Positions 47,986-59,285 of a stretch of DNA of 64,000 nt are shown one piece after another. The position numbers and the translations under genes were made by a program. The stretch comes from Gnetum montanum (lineage: Eukaryota; Streptophyta; Gnetopsida; Gnetales; Gnetaceae): the NCBI GenBank assembly GCA_015680685.1, contig MNCI01015542.1:186842-250841 (forward strand). The letters are read 5' to 3'. The number at the start of each line of letters is the position of its first letter. The first letter of the stretch is position 1. Under the pieces are notes generated by a model. It was given only the letters and a program-made list of their open reading frames with translations. It searched no databases and was not told the origin of the DNA.

Positions 47986-50900
47986 TTATGAGTCTCCTTT
48001 TTCCCCACTGTCACCCACATCCCTCAACTCAATCTTCACCCCGAGAAAATCATCCTCATAAGGGCCACCTTTTTCAGGTAGCATTTCTTCATGAAGGTGG
48101 CCCTCCCTATCAAGCTCTTCTATATGAAGCTGTTTTCCATCACATTGACCACCACCATTAAGTTCTGTCCCTTGCGAACCCCCTTTGTGAGGACCGTCAT
48201 CCACATTACGCTTGCCTCGTTGAGGAACCTTCTCAGGTCGTTCCTATAATCATACATAACATGTATACTAACATCACGATCAAAACTAGGTATGACAAAA
48301 GGTATAATAAAATAAACACTCACCTGTGATGATCTGGCATCAGTCACAAATGAAATTTGTTCTAAGCCAATCCACAGACGTTGCATAATCTCGTTCTCGA
48401 TAAGCTCAGACCAAAACCCGTCTCCTAGATTAGTTCCAGCCTTCATCTTCCCTTTTTCCATAGGATTCCAGTGAGGTGGTTTAGGGAAGAAGGAAGGGAT
48501 GGTTGTCTCTCCTTCAGGAAGAGTCATTTCCCTTTCTGGAGAGGATCTCACCATCACTTGCTCCTAGAACTTTTTAAACACACTGGAAGCACCAATAACG
48601 TCAAGGAATAGTCAAAGAGACTAAGCCTTGATGGCAGAGTCCTTGTATTGTTGATGGTAGGTAGCACAGTCCCATTTATAGACATGTTTATGATCTTTTT
48701 ACGTCTGCCCCCATTCTTACACACTTGTGCTATAGTCCTTCTAGTCTTGATTCTTTTGAGCTAGGAGGTCCATTTGCATCTGCTACTCAACCAGTTCACT
48801 ACTAGTCTGGATGCTATTTCGGACGACCATCCAATAATGGGTGTAGTCCACAACAGTTGTTCTCCAGTCGTCATTTCCAATCCCTTGAGCCTGCAGGAAT
48901 TCATTTCGAGATCTCAAGTCCCCCACTTCATCACCTAGAGCTGCTCTCTCTTTTTCTGACCTTTGTAATCTTTTCCAAAGATCCTCTTTTATGCTCTGGC
49001 ATTCCCACAAGGACTGAGTCAAGCATACTTCACATTTACACATTTCATCATAAATGCTACATAGCACGACGGTCTCTTCTAAGGAGGGTTCAGTGGTGTC
49101 TAGGTCAATAGGCTCCGAAGGATCCCACCTAAGTCTAGCTCCTAATAACATAGCATGGTGATTAAACATAATTAGATAACACAATACCACAATGGAACAA
49201 CTTCTATGTAATGATCATGATGTACCTACTTCAGGGTCGATTGGCTCCAAGTGACCAATCATATCATGAATGACCCCCTCCATAAAGGTGAATTTATCAG
49301 AAAATTTGCCCTACGATCAAACCGCCACCATTGACGTGTGCACGTCTTGGTCTCCTATTATGCAGAACAAGTTCCATATGAAGACATAATTGAAACATTA
49401 CAATAACCAATACAACTTTTAGAAGTAATTTCCTAGAGTCGAGTACGCTGTGAAAGCTAGCCTAATAGAGTTACAAATCATTTACCTCTTCTTGTCTGAG
49501 CCAAAGGAACTTTGGCATCTTCCACGGCTGCTCCCTTCTCACGCACAGGAACCTACATGCTACTTGCTTGATTGACTACAGTAGCCTCCTCTTCCAAGGT
49601 CGGGGTCTCCTCCTCACGTCGTAAAACCATAGCCCCCATTTCAGGGGTTAACCTTTCTACAACCCTCTCCTTCGCTGTCATATAACGTTTCCAGTTAACA
49701 CTAAATTCTGCTCTAGTTCAATAAATTACAACATAAAAGTGTCTATACACAACATGGATGTAACCATTAGCATGTTCCTTTGCTTACTTGCTGGAGGATT
49801 ACTCCTCTGAAATTTGACCTGCATCTTCTGCCTTGCACTACTTGTTGGCTCGGCGGACTCCTCGGTCAACCAAGGCTTCTTCCGAGGCACCGACAAGTCC
49901 ACTATCTCAGCCACCAAGCGCTTCCCCCTCGATGCATCACCAGTATGGGAAGGAAGTGCCCCACCAATGCTATCTAGACCCCGCATTCGAGGTGCTGCCA
50001 TGTCCCGAGTTGTTACAGATAACGACTTCCTGATCCCTTCAGGAGGGTTCTAGGACCGGATGGTGCCGAAAATATGGGAAACCCATGGTTTAGAAATCTG
50101 GTCGTGGTCCTACTACATCCAGACTCCATCCTGTTGGACAACCAAAAACTCAGCAAAGTGCTAGAAGCAAGCTATGAAAAAGGCAAAATGCACGTTGAAA
50201 AGCGACTCAAGCTTCTTGTGAAGCTTCACCATTTCAACGTGCACGCCTTCGGCAAAATAGTTGGCCCAATTGAATTGTGTCCCCTCCTCCATGACCTCTT
50301 GCATAATGTGAGCTTGTTCTATAGTGAGAAATCTCCCTTGGGAGAGTGTCTTGGGGAAGGTCTGAGCTTGGAACAGGGGGTAAATGGTGTGGGCCACCGC
50401 CAACTCAATCCCATCAACAGTAATCCCTTTGGCCTCTTTCTTAACCCCTAGCCACTCCTCTATCCCTTCTTGGCATTTGGCGCTCCTCTTTAACTTTTCC
50501 TCTATAGGAAATCCATTAGAGGGGACCCCGAAGAGATCAGTGAACAGCTGAGCGTCGATGTCAAAATTTACGCGCACGTTATGCATGCGTATGCAGAGAT
50601 GCTCAGCTTCTTCACTGAAGGAGTTGACTAGGATCAACATTTCACCCACAGTAACATTAGGGGTTATAGCTTAGAACAGGACCATTAGCCCAGCCTCCAG
50701 AAGGTTATTGGTTAAAACTGCAGGGGCTGCTCTATGGTCGAGCCAGCGTTGTACCTCCTTTATGTCACCGTAGTGAAAAAAGATATTACTCACATCACAA
50801 TCAAAGGCCATGATCATGATTTCCTGTGATTCCCTGACTGCATACATAAAACAATGGCTATGCTGAGATTGCAAAAAATAAAATAAGACAACTTCACACA

Positions 50901-52421
50901 TCATCGCTAACAACAATTCATCATCGTAATGATGTTTACCAGGTCTAAATGGCAAAGGAAATGGAGGGATTCTCCTTTGCACGTTAGCCATAGTGAGGGG
51001 AGGATCCAAGGTCCATTCCTTATCCAGCCATCTGAAATTTTTACATCTAGCAAAGAAGTCAGCATAGCGGGTTGGGTACTCTAGAATTTCAAATGCTAGT
51101 TGTTCCAATACAATGGCCCGTACATTGCTAATAGTAGTAAATTTACTAATAGCCCTTTCGATCAATGACAAAGGAATCATTATCGTCCATGAGACCACTG
51201 TCATTGATAAAGAATCTACATCATAGAAAAAGAGCAAATTCTTTACGCTCGACGTAAATCCAAACAACAATTAGCACATTAACACACATCGAAATGACAA
51301 AAATCTAGATTCTTACCCACCGGCATAGTATACAATACTAGGGTGGTTCTAGAAATAGGTTGTGAGGTGACGAGCCACGAACAGAGTATTGTAGGAGTGA
51401 TAGTAGTTGAATCTGGGCACCTCCTAGATCCAACTCAAATACCTTAGACCTTTGACGCTTTTTTCATGGTCTTGCACCTGCGCAGTCTCAATCCTACCGT
51501 CCATTAGGAACCCCAAGATGCCCTGCGTCGAACCGATCAATAACATATCCAAAATGGTGGTAGCTACATCACCTAGTAGATGTGACCAGACGATTACACT
51601 ATAGTTACATAGTAGAAAATTTAGGAACTCCCGCGTGCCTCTTCGGAACCACACTGCCTCCCCCTTTATACGAGCATGAGGGCGAGGAACATTGGCCGCG
51701 GGAACATGCATGCAACACAGAATGCCCACAATGTCCAAAACGATTAGGACGGGCTTTAACATGATACTACACAATGAAAACATGTTGCCATTAGGCAAAG
51801 CATTTGAACATAAACATTCACTAGAAACGCATGGCCAGAATCGCCCAAACCCTTACAACAGCTCAAGGTCTATCTCTGACAATGGCAATGAAGGCAATGC
51901 TGTGTATTATTCCAGCATAACATGCAACTATTACAGGAATAAAGGAAAGGAAAACAAAACCTTGATTACACTACCTACAAAATATAATACCGAGGTCTTT
52001 CGATTATACATAACATTTGTCCAATATTATCCAATATTACCTAAACCCTCGTAACAATATGAGGTTCGTCTCCAACAGCAAAGACGAAGGTAATACTGCA
52101 AACCACAATAGCTCAGCCCGCGTAAACAGATATTAATGCTCAACATAACATATACATTTAGGAAAACAATACACAACTATGACGCTGCAAAAAATATGAC
52201 AATAGTGCAAAAGGATGAATGACCACTTACCGGTTACATGGAGTAGCCTCCTGCGCCTTGAATCTAGCCAATGAAGCTTGTTGTAGACTCTCATGCACTT
52301 CATCAATCTTGGCCAGTTTAGCGTTCTTTCCCTTAACCTTTGGTGTCATGACTGCAATCGAATGAGTTTTCGTAACTCTCCTGTTTATTCCTTGCTTCTG
52401 CTCCTCCTCTACAATAGCCAA
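47986..52421 (-). pseudogene. Antisense multi-exon gene inside the Tat element
   Basis: Proposed exons, in transcription order: 52421-52231, 51820-51321, 51215-50940, 50837-49788, 49674-49486, 49354-49226, 49141-48324, 48243-47986. All seven introns are GT-AG and 80-410 bp; donors include GTAAGT, GTAAGC and GTGAGT, acceptors TTTCTAG, TATGCAG and TGACAG. The second donor may alternatively be GTAAGA at 51316, which would break phase. The exons total 3411 nt and keep one phase from ATG to TAA (about 1136 residues). About 17 internal stops occur, nearly all explicable as C-to-T at Gln or Arg codons, and no frameshift is needed. Parts: basic N-terminus; exon 2 HAD/FCP1-like (Asp93, Ser143); exons 3-4 resembling additional ORFs of Tat elements (AEHLCIRMHNVRVNFDID, QGRFLTIEQAHIMQEVMEEG); exon 7 coiled coil; acidic, Gly-rich tail. 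Role unknown. Confidence 0.6.
51321..51820 (-). other. HAD/FCP1 (NIF)-like domain in exon 2 of the antisense gene
   Basis: KPVLIVLDIVGILCC resembles HAD motif I of plant FCP1/NIF-type phosphatases (VLDxxGVL). The first Asp is kept, the second acidic/Asn position is Val. FRRGTREFLNFLLCNYSVIV followed by WSH resembles the RPGxxEFLxFxxxxFxVxIWSS block with the motif II Ser. YNTLFV...NHPSIVYYA resembles the NTLxVDDSPYK..NHP block, but the DD pair is gone. The order and spacing of three motifs support homology. Catalysis looks lost. The assignment is by eye. Confidence 0.5.
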
Positions 52422-52880
52422 AATCCAAATTCGCGATATCTATAACCCATCTCGAGTATGAACCATTGGTTTATAAACAAAACGCTTGAAACTAATTTTT
52501 CCTTTTTGTCCGATTGATGCAGAACTTTCCTGAAACGTTAATGTCAGTATGTCATGAAACACGAAGATCGGGGCATTAATTTCATTGATATCATGTAGAT
52601 TGCAGTCTGAACCGAGCTTAAACTAATACATTTATTATCTCGTAATCCGGTCGCATTAACTACAATTTGTATAGAAATTCAAATTTCACAACACACTAGA
52701 CATGTCACGTTACACTTTTCATTTCATTTCACACGCCAGCATCTAGGAAGCTAAGGTCATTATTATCTTATTGTAACGATCCACTAAGACCTTAAACTGG
52801 AAGCCTCTTTAATGTTAAAAAGAAAAAACAAACTCTTATCGCTCAACCGATTAGCAGAAAAACAATGTAACTTCCTTTTT
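52422..52880 (-). other. Upstream region of the antisense gene
   Basis: Holds whatever promoter or 5' exon the antisense gene uses. No clear TATA box is visible. A short open stretch near 52500-52560 could be an untranslated exon. It also contains the sense branch-point/pyrimidine region near 52870. Confidence 0.25.
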
Positions 52881-52893
52881 TACATTTTTGCAG

Positions 52894-54120
52894 GGCGATT
52901 TGCAAATGGATGCAGCTTTATCCACACCATTAGCCTTAACAGGCCCATACGAGGAGACCATTAGATAGTCTAACTACAAGCTGATAGAAACAGAACCTAC
53001 CACTTGTGACGCAACCATAGCAACATCGAAACTATCCCCAAATTGGCTAGAACATTTGGCCTGAACTTTAGACTTGGAGGCTGGTGATGTGACTGAGGAT
53101 CCTCTCGACGAGGTCCTTGTGGTTACGCACAAAGGCGAGAATAAAACTCTTAGAGTTAGTTCCCTTTTAGACCAACAAACATAGAGTGGAATAATGCAAG
53201 TGCTCCAAAACAACGTTGCTGTATTTGCATGGTCATATGAAGACATGCCAGGATTAGATCTGAGATTAATACATCATAACATAATTTTAGACCCACGCAT
53301 CAAACCAATTAGACAGAAGGCACACAAGATTAAGCCAAAAATTGTGCTAGCATTGTGTAATGAGATCACCAAGTTGTATCAGGATGGTTTCATTCATGTG
53401 ATCGATTACTCAGACTAGGTGTCCAACATCGTAGTTTTCTCTAAGAAAGTGGGAGGCATATGCATTTGCATTGACTTCCAGGATTTGAACAAAGCTACGA
53501 TTAAGGATAATTTCCCGTTACCTAGTATCGACCAACTGATCGACACAATAGCTGGTCACGTGCTTCTATCCTTCATGGATGGTTTTTCAAGTTATAATCA
53601 AATTCATATTAACCCAGAGCATCAGTTGACCACAACATTCATGACACCCTGGGGACCTTCTGTTACACTATGATGCCTTTCGGGCTAAAAAATGTTGGGG
53701 CGATGTATCAACGGGCCATGACATACATCTTTAACGACTACCTTTTAGGGAGATTAAACGACTACATAGATGACATAGCTATCAAGTCTATAAACTCTGA
53801 AGATCATTTAGAAGACCTGGAGTTAGTCCTTAAACGATGCCTTAAGCATGACTTGCGGCTTAACCCAAAGAAATGTGTATTCGAAGTCAAAATCGGACGC
53901 ATGTTGGGGTTTGTGGTATCAGAGACTGGCATCCGAGTCGACCCCGACAAGGTCAAGGTCATCGTTGATTTAACGCCATCCACAAACCTCAAAGAACTAC
54001 GTGGGTTATAGGGCAGGCTTCAGTTCATCAGGCAGTTCATCTCAAAATTAACAGATAAATTACATCCCATGCAACACCTTCTTAAGAAGGGTGTTAATTT
54101 TGAATGGACCGATGACTGCT
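52894..54120 (+). pseudogene. Tat reverse transcriptase
   Basis: Following the acceptor, the frame passes two stops and reads NNVAVFAWSYEDMPGLDLRL, KPIRQKAHKIKPKIVLALCN, ICICIDFQDLNKATIKDNFP and LLSFMDGFSSYNQIHINPEH. A one-base loss in the G run near 53651 shifts frame before MMPFGLKNVGAMYQRAM. The catalytic box YIDDIAIKS is intact (about 53763-53790). LRLNPKKCVFEVKIGRMLGF and VDPDKVKVIVDLTPSTNLKE complete the thumb. This is close to a full RT, missing function only through few lesions. Confidence 0.9.
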
Positions 54121-54620
54121 AGCATACATTTGATGATTTAAAAAAGGAGTTACAATATTTGCCAACAGTTTTTCTACCGCAAAGGGATCAACCTTTTTAC
54201 ATCTATCTCACTAGCTCAGATGTGTCCATAGTTGCGTTACTGTGGCAAAAAAGGAACGATGGGTCTGAAGCCCCTATCTATTACCTCAGTCACGTCCTAT
54301 TTGCATATGAGACAATGTACAATGAAGTAGATGGTAACTTTTTGACATTAGTTTTTGTGCTTAAAAAATGTAGGTATTATCTTTTCCGTAGTTAGGTCAA
54401 TATAATCTGTAAAAGCAATGTTTTGTGAGCTATCTCAAACAACTTATATGAGAGTAGCAGGATAGCTCGTTCGAAGGCCATCATGGCCAAATTTGATTTA
54501 CATTATGTCAACCAATCATCCACAAAAGGTCAGGCCATAGCTGACTAGCTAGCAACATCGCCCACTAAAGATCAGGCTACGATAGAGCCAGAATTCCCAA
54601 ATGAGCATGTACATAGTTTA
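54121..54620 (+). pseudogene. Tat RNase H (native gypsy type)
   Basis: Reads FLPQRDQPFYIYLTSSDVSI, ALLWQKRNDGSEAPIYYLSH and YETMYNEVDGNFLTLVFVLK, then RYYLFRS. After a stop it continues with SSRIARSKAIMAKFDLHYV and KGQAIAD. The usual catalytic Asp of the YxDAS block is replaced by Ser (YLTSS). In frame with RT, separated by TAG stops. Confidence 0.8.
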
Positions 54621-55030
54621 AGCCCTGTATCAATAGGCCTCGAAGCGACATTATACTTCGACGGAGCTTCAACTACTAGAGGCGGTAGTGCTACCGCTAT
54701 CATTATGCTTACCCCTAAGGATGTGCATCCATCGGCTTACCGCGTAACATTCCCTTGTACAAACAACGTGGCAAAGTATGAGGGGCTCCTCAGAGGGTTA
54801 TTGACAGCCAGAAAACTTAAAGTTCAACACCTGGAAATCTGAGGCAATTTGATGCTCATCATCAATCAAATCACAGGAGTCTACACCTGCAAGGCTATGC
54901 ACTTACAGCCCTACTTTGATATGGCTAAAGATCTCCTAAAATAATTCATGACAACCAATGTCCAACACATGTCGCGCAACAAAAACGTTGTTGCTAATGC
55001 ACTGGCAACACTGGCGTTAAACATGCCACC
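54621..55030 (+). pseudogene. Second RNase H domain (archaeal type, Tat hallmark)
   Basis: ATLYFDGASTTRGGSATAII starts an additional RNase H, followed by NNVAKYEGLLRGLLTARKLK (the NNVAEYEAL block), LMLIINQITGVY and NVVANALATLAL (the ADALA block). This duplicated RNase H between native RNase H and integrase defines Tat-group elements. The first Asp is kept. Stops at 54841 and 54942 are TGA and TAA. Confidence 0.85.
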
Positions 55031-56360
55031 ACACTTGTTTGCCACTTGGCCTTCTTTAATGATAGAATGTACAGAGCCTATCATTCAAGTGGTGCATATT
55101 TCTTTATTAAACATGGAAGGAACATCAGAATGGTATGACAACATTAAAACTTACCTTCTGCATGGCGAACCACCACATGAGCTAACACATGCACAAAAGG
55201 ATGTCGTGCGCAAGAATGCCAAGCAATACGTCATCCTTGGAGATAGTACTCTCTGTAGACGCTCCTTCAATGGAGTATTTCTTACTTGTGTTAACAACGA
55301 CCAAGCACAGCGAATAGTTAACAAAGTCCATGAAGGGTTGTGTGGAGGACACGTAGCCCCGCGAGCAATGACTGCTAAAATCAAACGCCTAGGGTATTAG
55401 TGGCCGTACATGGAAAAAGACTACCTTGCCAAGGTTAAGACGTGTGACACATGTCAATCTTACGTAAATCTAATACACGTGTCACCAACTGAGTTGCACA
55501 CTACACAGATCACTTGGCCATTCCAGCGATGGGGACTGGACATCATAGGTCCCATTGCACCCAAATCTTCCGTAGGACATAGCTTCATTATCACCGCCAC
55601 TGAATATTTTATGAAGTGGGTAGAGGCTATCCCCCTATGGAAGATTACATCTCAATAGGTTTGCCATTTCATCTTAGACAATATCGTAACTAGATTTGGG
55701 CTCCCTATGACTATTGTGACCAACAATGGGCCACAATTTAGTAGCACAAAAACCAAATCTTTTTGCGATAACCTTGGTATCAAGCAATCTTTTTCTTCAC
55801 CTTATTACCCACAAGAAAATGGTCAAGAAGAGGCAACAAACAAGGTGATTATCAATCTACTTAAGAAGATGCTTAGTATTAACAAAAAATGGTGGCATGA
55901 AAAAATCCTCTACGTGCTATGGGTGTATCGTACAACGTGTAGAATAGCTACAAACAGGATGCCTTACAGCCTAGTCTATGGGTCCGAAGCAGTGCTACCA
56001 TTGGAATTACAGGTTCCCTCATTGCAGATGGTCCTATCGGTGGTTATAAATGAGACTCAGCACAATGAGTCTAGAATCATGGATTTAGATTCAATGGAGG
56101 AGAAATGCATCGAGACGCTCGACACTATCGAGAGATATCAGGATGAACAGAGACAAGAGCATCAGCACAACCTGCATCAACAACCGATCAAGAAAGGAGA
56201 CTTAGTTCTCAAGGCCATTCATGAACTAGTAGGCAAGTTCTCTGCAAACTGGGAAGGCCCTTTCCTGGTCATCAACGCATATGGCAATGGAGCATTCAAG
56301 TTAGCAGACATTGATGGCAACAAGCATTCAAACCCAGTGAACCATCTATACTTGAAATGA
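55031..56360 (+). pseudogene. Tat integrase
   Basis: Zinc domain: VHEGLCGGHVAPRAMTAKIK then CDTCQ (HHCC). Core: FQRWGLDIIGPIAPKSSVGH (first Asp), TIVTNNGPQFSS (second Asp replaced by Asn) and YYPQENGQEEATNKVIINLL (Glu present). The C-terminal part reads NRMPYSLVYGSEAVLPLELQ, KKGDLVLKAIHELVGKFSAN and WEGPFLVINAYGNGAFKLAD, ending NPVNHLYLK at the TGA at 56360. The last 217 residues (55707-56360) are fully open. Confidence 0.9.
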
Positions 56361-56385
56361 TATTACATCTAAACATCGACTCGGT

Positions 56386-56728
56386 GCAAACGCAAGGTAA
56401 CAAACATCTGCTACAACATAAAACTGGCAGTTCTTGCACGCATCTGCCAAGATGCTAAACTGGAAAAATTTTCGATAGTCCGCCATGATGTGAAACTAGC
56501 AAGGTAAGCATATGTTTTCTGAGACACTAAATCAGCATAGACTTGTCCCTGGGTCATGACATAAAATTGACACCCACAGCATGGTCTACTGGGACCATAA
56601 ACTAGCTCTTCCACCATTTGCTACGACGTAAAACTAGTAGATTGCAGTCTGCCCAGATGTTAAACCGAGACCACGGCCTACTGAGGCTTAAAACCAGCAA
56701 CGATAGTCAACAAGGACTCAAAACTGGA
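56386..56728. repeat. Degenerate short-repeat array after Tat pol
   Basis: About ten imperfect units of roughly 28-36 bp, each ending in TAAAACTGGC-like sequence (for example GATGCTAAACTGG, GACGTAAAACTAG, CTTAAAACCAGC). Similar arrays follow pol in other Tat elements. The TAAAACT core is shared with the 27-bp array at 47433-47660. Confidence 0.7.
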
Positions 56729-59285
56729 ATCATCCAAGCATTCCATGAAGCAAGCGAGCGTGGTCATTTTTGCACAGCATCCCTACCAGACAGAATGGGT
56801 AAGGCGTTGGGACAGACACAACATCGTTACCCCGTGGGCATTTTGCTAATTCCTCGAACATGTCGAAAGGAATACTACTGACCCCTTGAAGATGTTGCTA
56901 CGATGACCGCTCTATAGCTGCACCTCCTATGATCAATTTCACCACTTGGGGCCATGAAGAAACTATGGTCATCTGCAGTCTCAGCAGCCTCCATCCATTA
57001 TCGTCACTGAACTCCGGCCTAGCAGATTCATCTAACTTGTTCTTTGCCCAATCATTGGGGCAACATGAATCTGGCTGTCGACGGTAGTTTCATGAACTGC
57101 GACACTAACATTGGGACGCTTGGTCCCCGTCATGGTCCCTGTTTCATGGTTTGCACTCTCCTTTTTGCTTTGGATGGTGCTTGTTTCAATAGCCTCCCTC
57201 CTTAGTGATTAGGACCATTGCTCTTGTGCTCTGCTCTTTATTATGTTTTGTAGGTTACTTGCTATGACAGTGTTGATCAAGAGTGCATTCATTAGCAGGT
57301 AAGGTGTCGCGATGTCTCGAAGTGATTGCTCAGACTAGCCTAGCCACCCAGGAGTGCAAATCCTACCTCTCCCTCCATTCGATCCATTATTTCTTTTTTC
57401 CCTTCCTTTGTCCTCATGACCACTATTACCTCTTGCTTTGCTTGTACAGAACATGAATATTCAAGCAACACTCTTTCGCATCTTCATGTCCATGAACTAG
57501 CATAACACAACTCGCCTAAGTGAAATGTAATTCAAAAAAAGGGCAAATTTTGGTAAAATGGATGTAAAACAGCTCATCCAGGCCACACAGGTGTAACACA
57601 ACTCATCCGCACAAGCCCTCCATATACAGTATGACAGCGTAACCTCTCGCAAATGCATTCGCGGAAGGACGCTATAACTTGTTCGCAAATGTTTCATGTT
57701 CACGTGCTTGAGTCTTCCCTGAACCTCCCTTCTTTTACTCCTGTAAAATCCCTTCTATGCTTCCTCCCCTACCTACCTTGGCACTCCCAAGTTTGTCAAA
57801 GCAACATTTGAGCAATCTCCGACAGACGTTGTTGGTACCTTTACCTCTCTGGTATTTCATATTCTTTGTCAATGACTTTTGAGCAAGCCCTCTAAACATC
57901 AACAAAGAGGGGCCATTGAAACACCATAAAATTTTCAAAGCCTCAATGGATCGGCAAAATCTTGAGACCCAAGAAAGAAGTCGCAACAAGGCATAGCACA
58001 ATACAGATGAACTTTAGGAGAAAGAATGAAACAATAGGTGCATGGCGGTAAGACTTCCACTTCGTGAATTTTTCATCTTTCAAAATCTCAACATTTAACA
58101 TATTACACTGCATTACGCAACATAGCGTAATTCCACGTAGTGCAGCGTAATATCAAAGATAGTCCACCGCAACATCAAGGATGGCAAACATGCAAGACTT
58201 CGACAGCCCAGTAAAAATCTCAAGGCCTAAGCAACGATTTGTAGCATGATGCACGTTTCAGCGGGTTTTCTTTCCTAGTTAAGGGGCCGATTACGCTGCT
58301 TTACGCAGTGCGGTATAGTAAAAACCCCGAAAGAGATAGAAACAGAGGAAGCGCGAAAACAATACTTCAACTTTTGCGATTTCGTTATTTTATGCTGAAT
58401 TACGCTATGATGCATAATTTAGTGTAATGTAGCATAATTCAAGTAATGACAAGCACAATTCAGGCATCAGTGGTTCATACGCCACAATACGCTCTCTAGC
58501 GTATTACAACGTAATCAAAGGATAGTCTGTTGCCAAAGCCCGCACAAGGGTAGTTTACAATGTGCTACGCAACATAGCATCGCAAGTTTCAATGACAACA
58601 CATTGAGTCAATGGTATTTTATGAGTTTAGGACACACGTCACTTAAACTGTGTTTTTCTCCTAACCCTAACCTTATAAATGCTCCAGTTGACGAAGATCA
58701 GAGGGGTTGGAAAAATTTTTCTTTCAAGGTTGGCAAAAGAGCAAAAGAGAATCAGTGATCATGAGAATGTCAAAGGTGATTGGCAAGAATTCTTGATCAG
58801 AAACAATCAGCTATAGGATATTCTCCCCCGGGTCTGACTTCCTTGCACCCAGATTGACTAGATCAAGCTAGATTGATTCTTGCTTGTTTCATCTTTAGAT
58901 AACTTTCTTGTTACTGGCATGTGCTTTGTCCAAACCAAAGCCTGCCTAAAATCGTTGTATCAAACATATTTTTTTCATAAATTAAATCCCAGATCTTATG
59001 ATCGTATTCTCTACCAAATTTGATCTCTTGCATCCTAGTTATACAGATTTGGCAATCTCATCTAAATCGTTTGCATTGTCTTCAATTGCTTCCGGGATTA
59101 ACAACATTGCATCGCCTTATAAAGAATCTTCATTTTTCCATCAAATTATTACCAAAAATTTTACTGATTAAATAAGTCCCTGTCTGATCAATAAGATCGT
59201 TCAGGGCACCTCGGATTCATTTTTCTCTCTATCACTATCCTCGCACGAATCCGGGGTTGGAACTGTGTACACAGACTTTCATTCG
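56729..59285 (+). other. 3' noncoding region and probable 3' LTR of the Tat element
   Basis: No coding frame. A possible LTR start is TGTCGCGATG near 57304 and a possible end is the TGTGTACACA near 59270, but no partner LTR is in the window to prove either. Within it, 58080-58600 is rich in short TTACGC/GCGTAA words in both orientations, and CCTTATAAATGC near 58670 could be the TATA box. Confidence 0.4.

Larger units (their letters stand above)
47224..52893 (+). other. PR-RT interval of the Tat element: candidate large intron
   Basis: The sense frame stops near 47223 and reopens at 52894 immediately after CTTCC(T)6ACATTTTTGCAG, a strong plant 3' splice site. From there GDLQMDAALSTPLALTGPY runs on in frame to RT. 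The best donor seen is CCA|GTAAAC at 47224, but its phase is off by one, so the donor is not settled. Ogre elements are known to have an intron between protease and RT, normally a few hundred bp or less. Here the interval is 5.7 kb and holds an antisense gene. An alternative is a nested insertion with unrecognised ends. Confidence 0.4.
45430..59285 (+). mobile_element. Tat-lineage Ty3/gypsy element carrying an antisense gene
   Basis: Order: gag C-terminus, protease, a 5.7-kb interval with an antisense spliced gene, RT, RNase H, a second (archaeal-type) RNase H, integrase, then a noncoding region with short repeats and probably the 3' LTR. The second RNase H (LYFDGAST...) and the YIDD RT place it in the Tat group, to which Ogre belongs. 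The 5' LTR and gag N-terminus are missing. It interrupts the LTR of element D. Compared with the Athila copies it is well preserved: pol from 53670 to 56360 stays in one frame. Confidence 0.8.

Noticed and set aside
49780-50451. Plus-strand open frames in 49780-50451
   Set aside because: They are shadows of exon 4 of the antisense gene, which has the better composition, splice sites and phase.
51582-52054. Plus-strand open frames in 51582-52054
   Set aside because: Overlap exon 2 and intron 1 of the antisense gene on the other strand and show no family features.
58660-58676. CCTAACCCTAACC, telomere-like
   Set aside because: Fewer than three units and not the usual plant CCCTAAA series; most likely chance.
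57304-59273. Exact Tat 3' LTR boundaries
   Set aside because: TGTCGCGATG and TGTGTACACA are plausible ends, but without a partner LTR or a clear polypurine tract I did not call them as limits.
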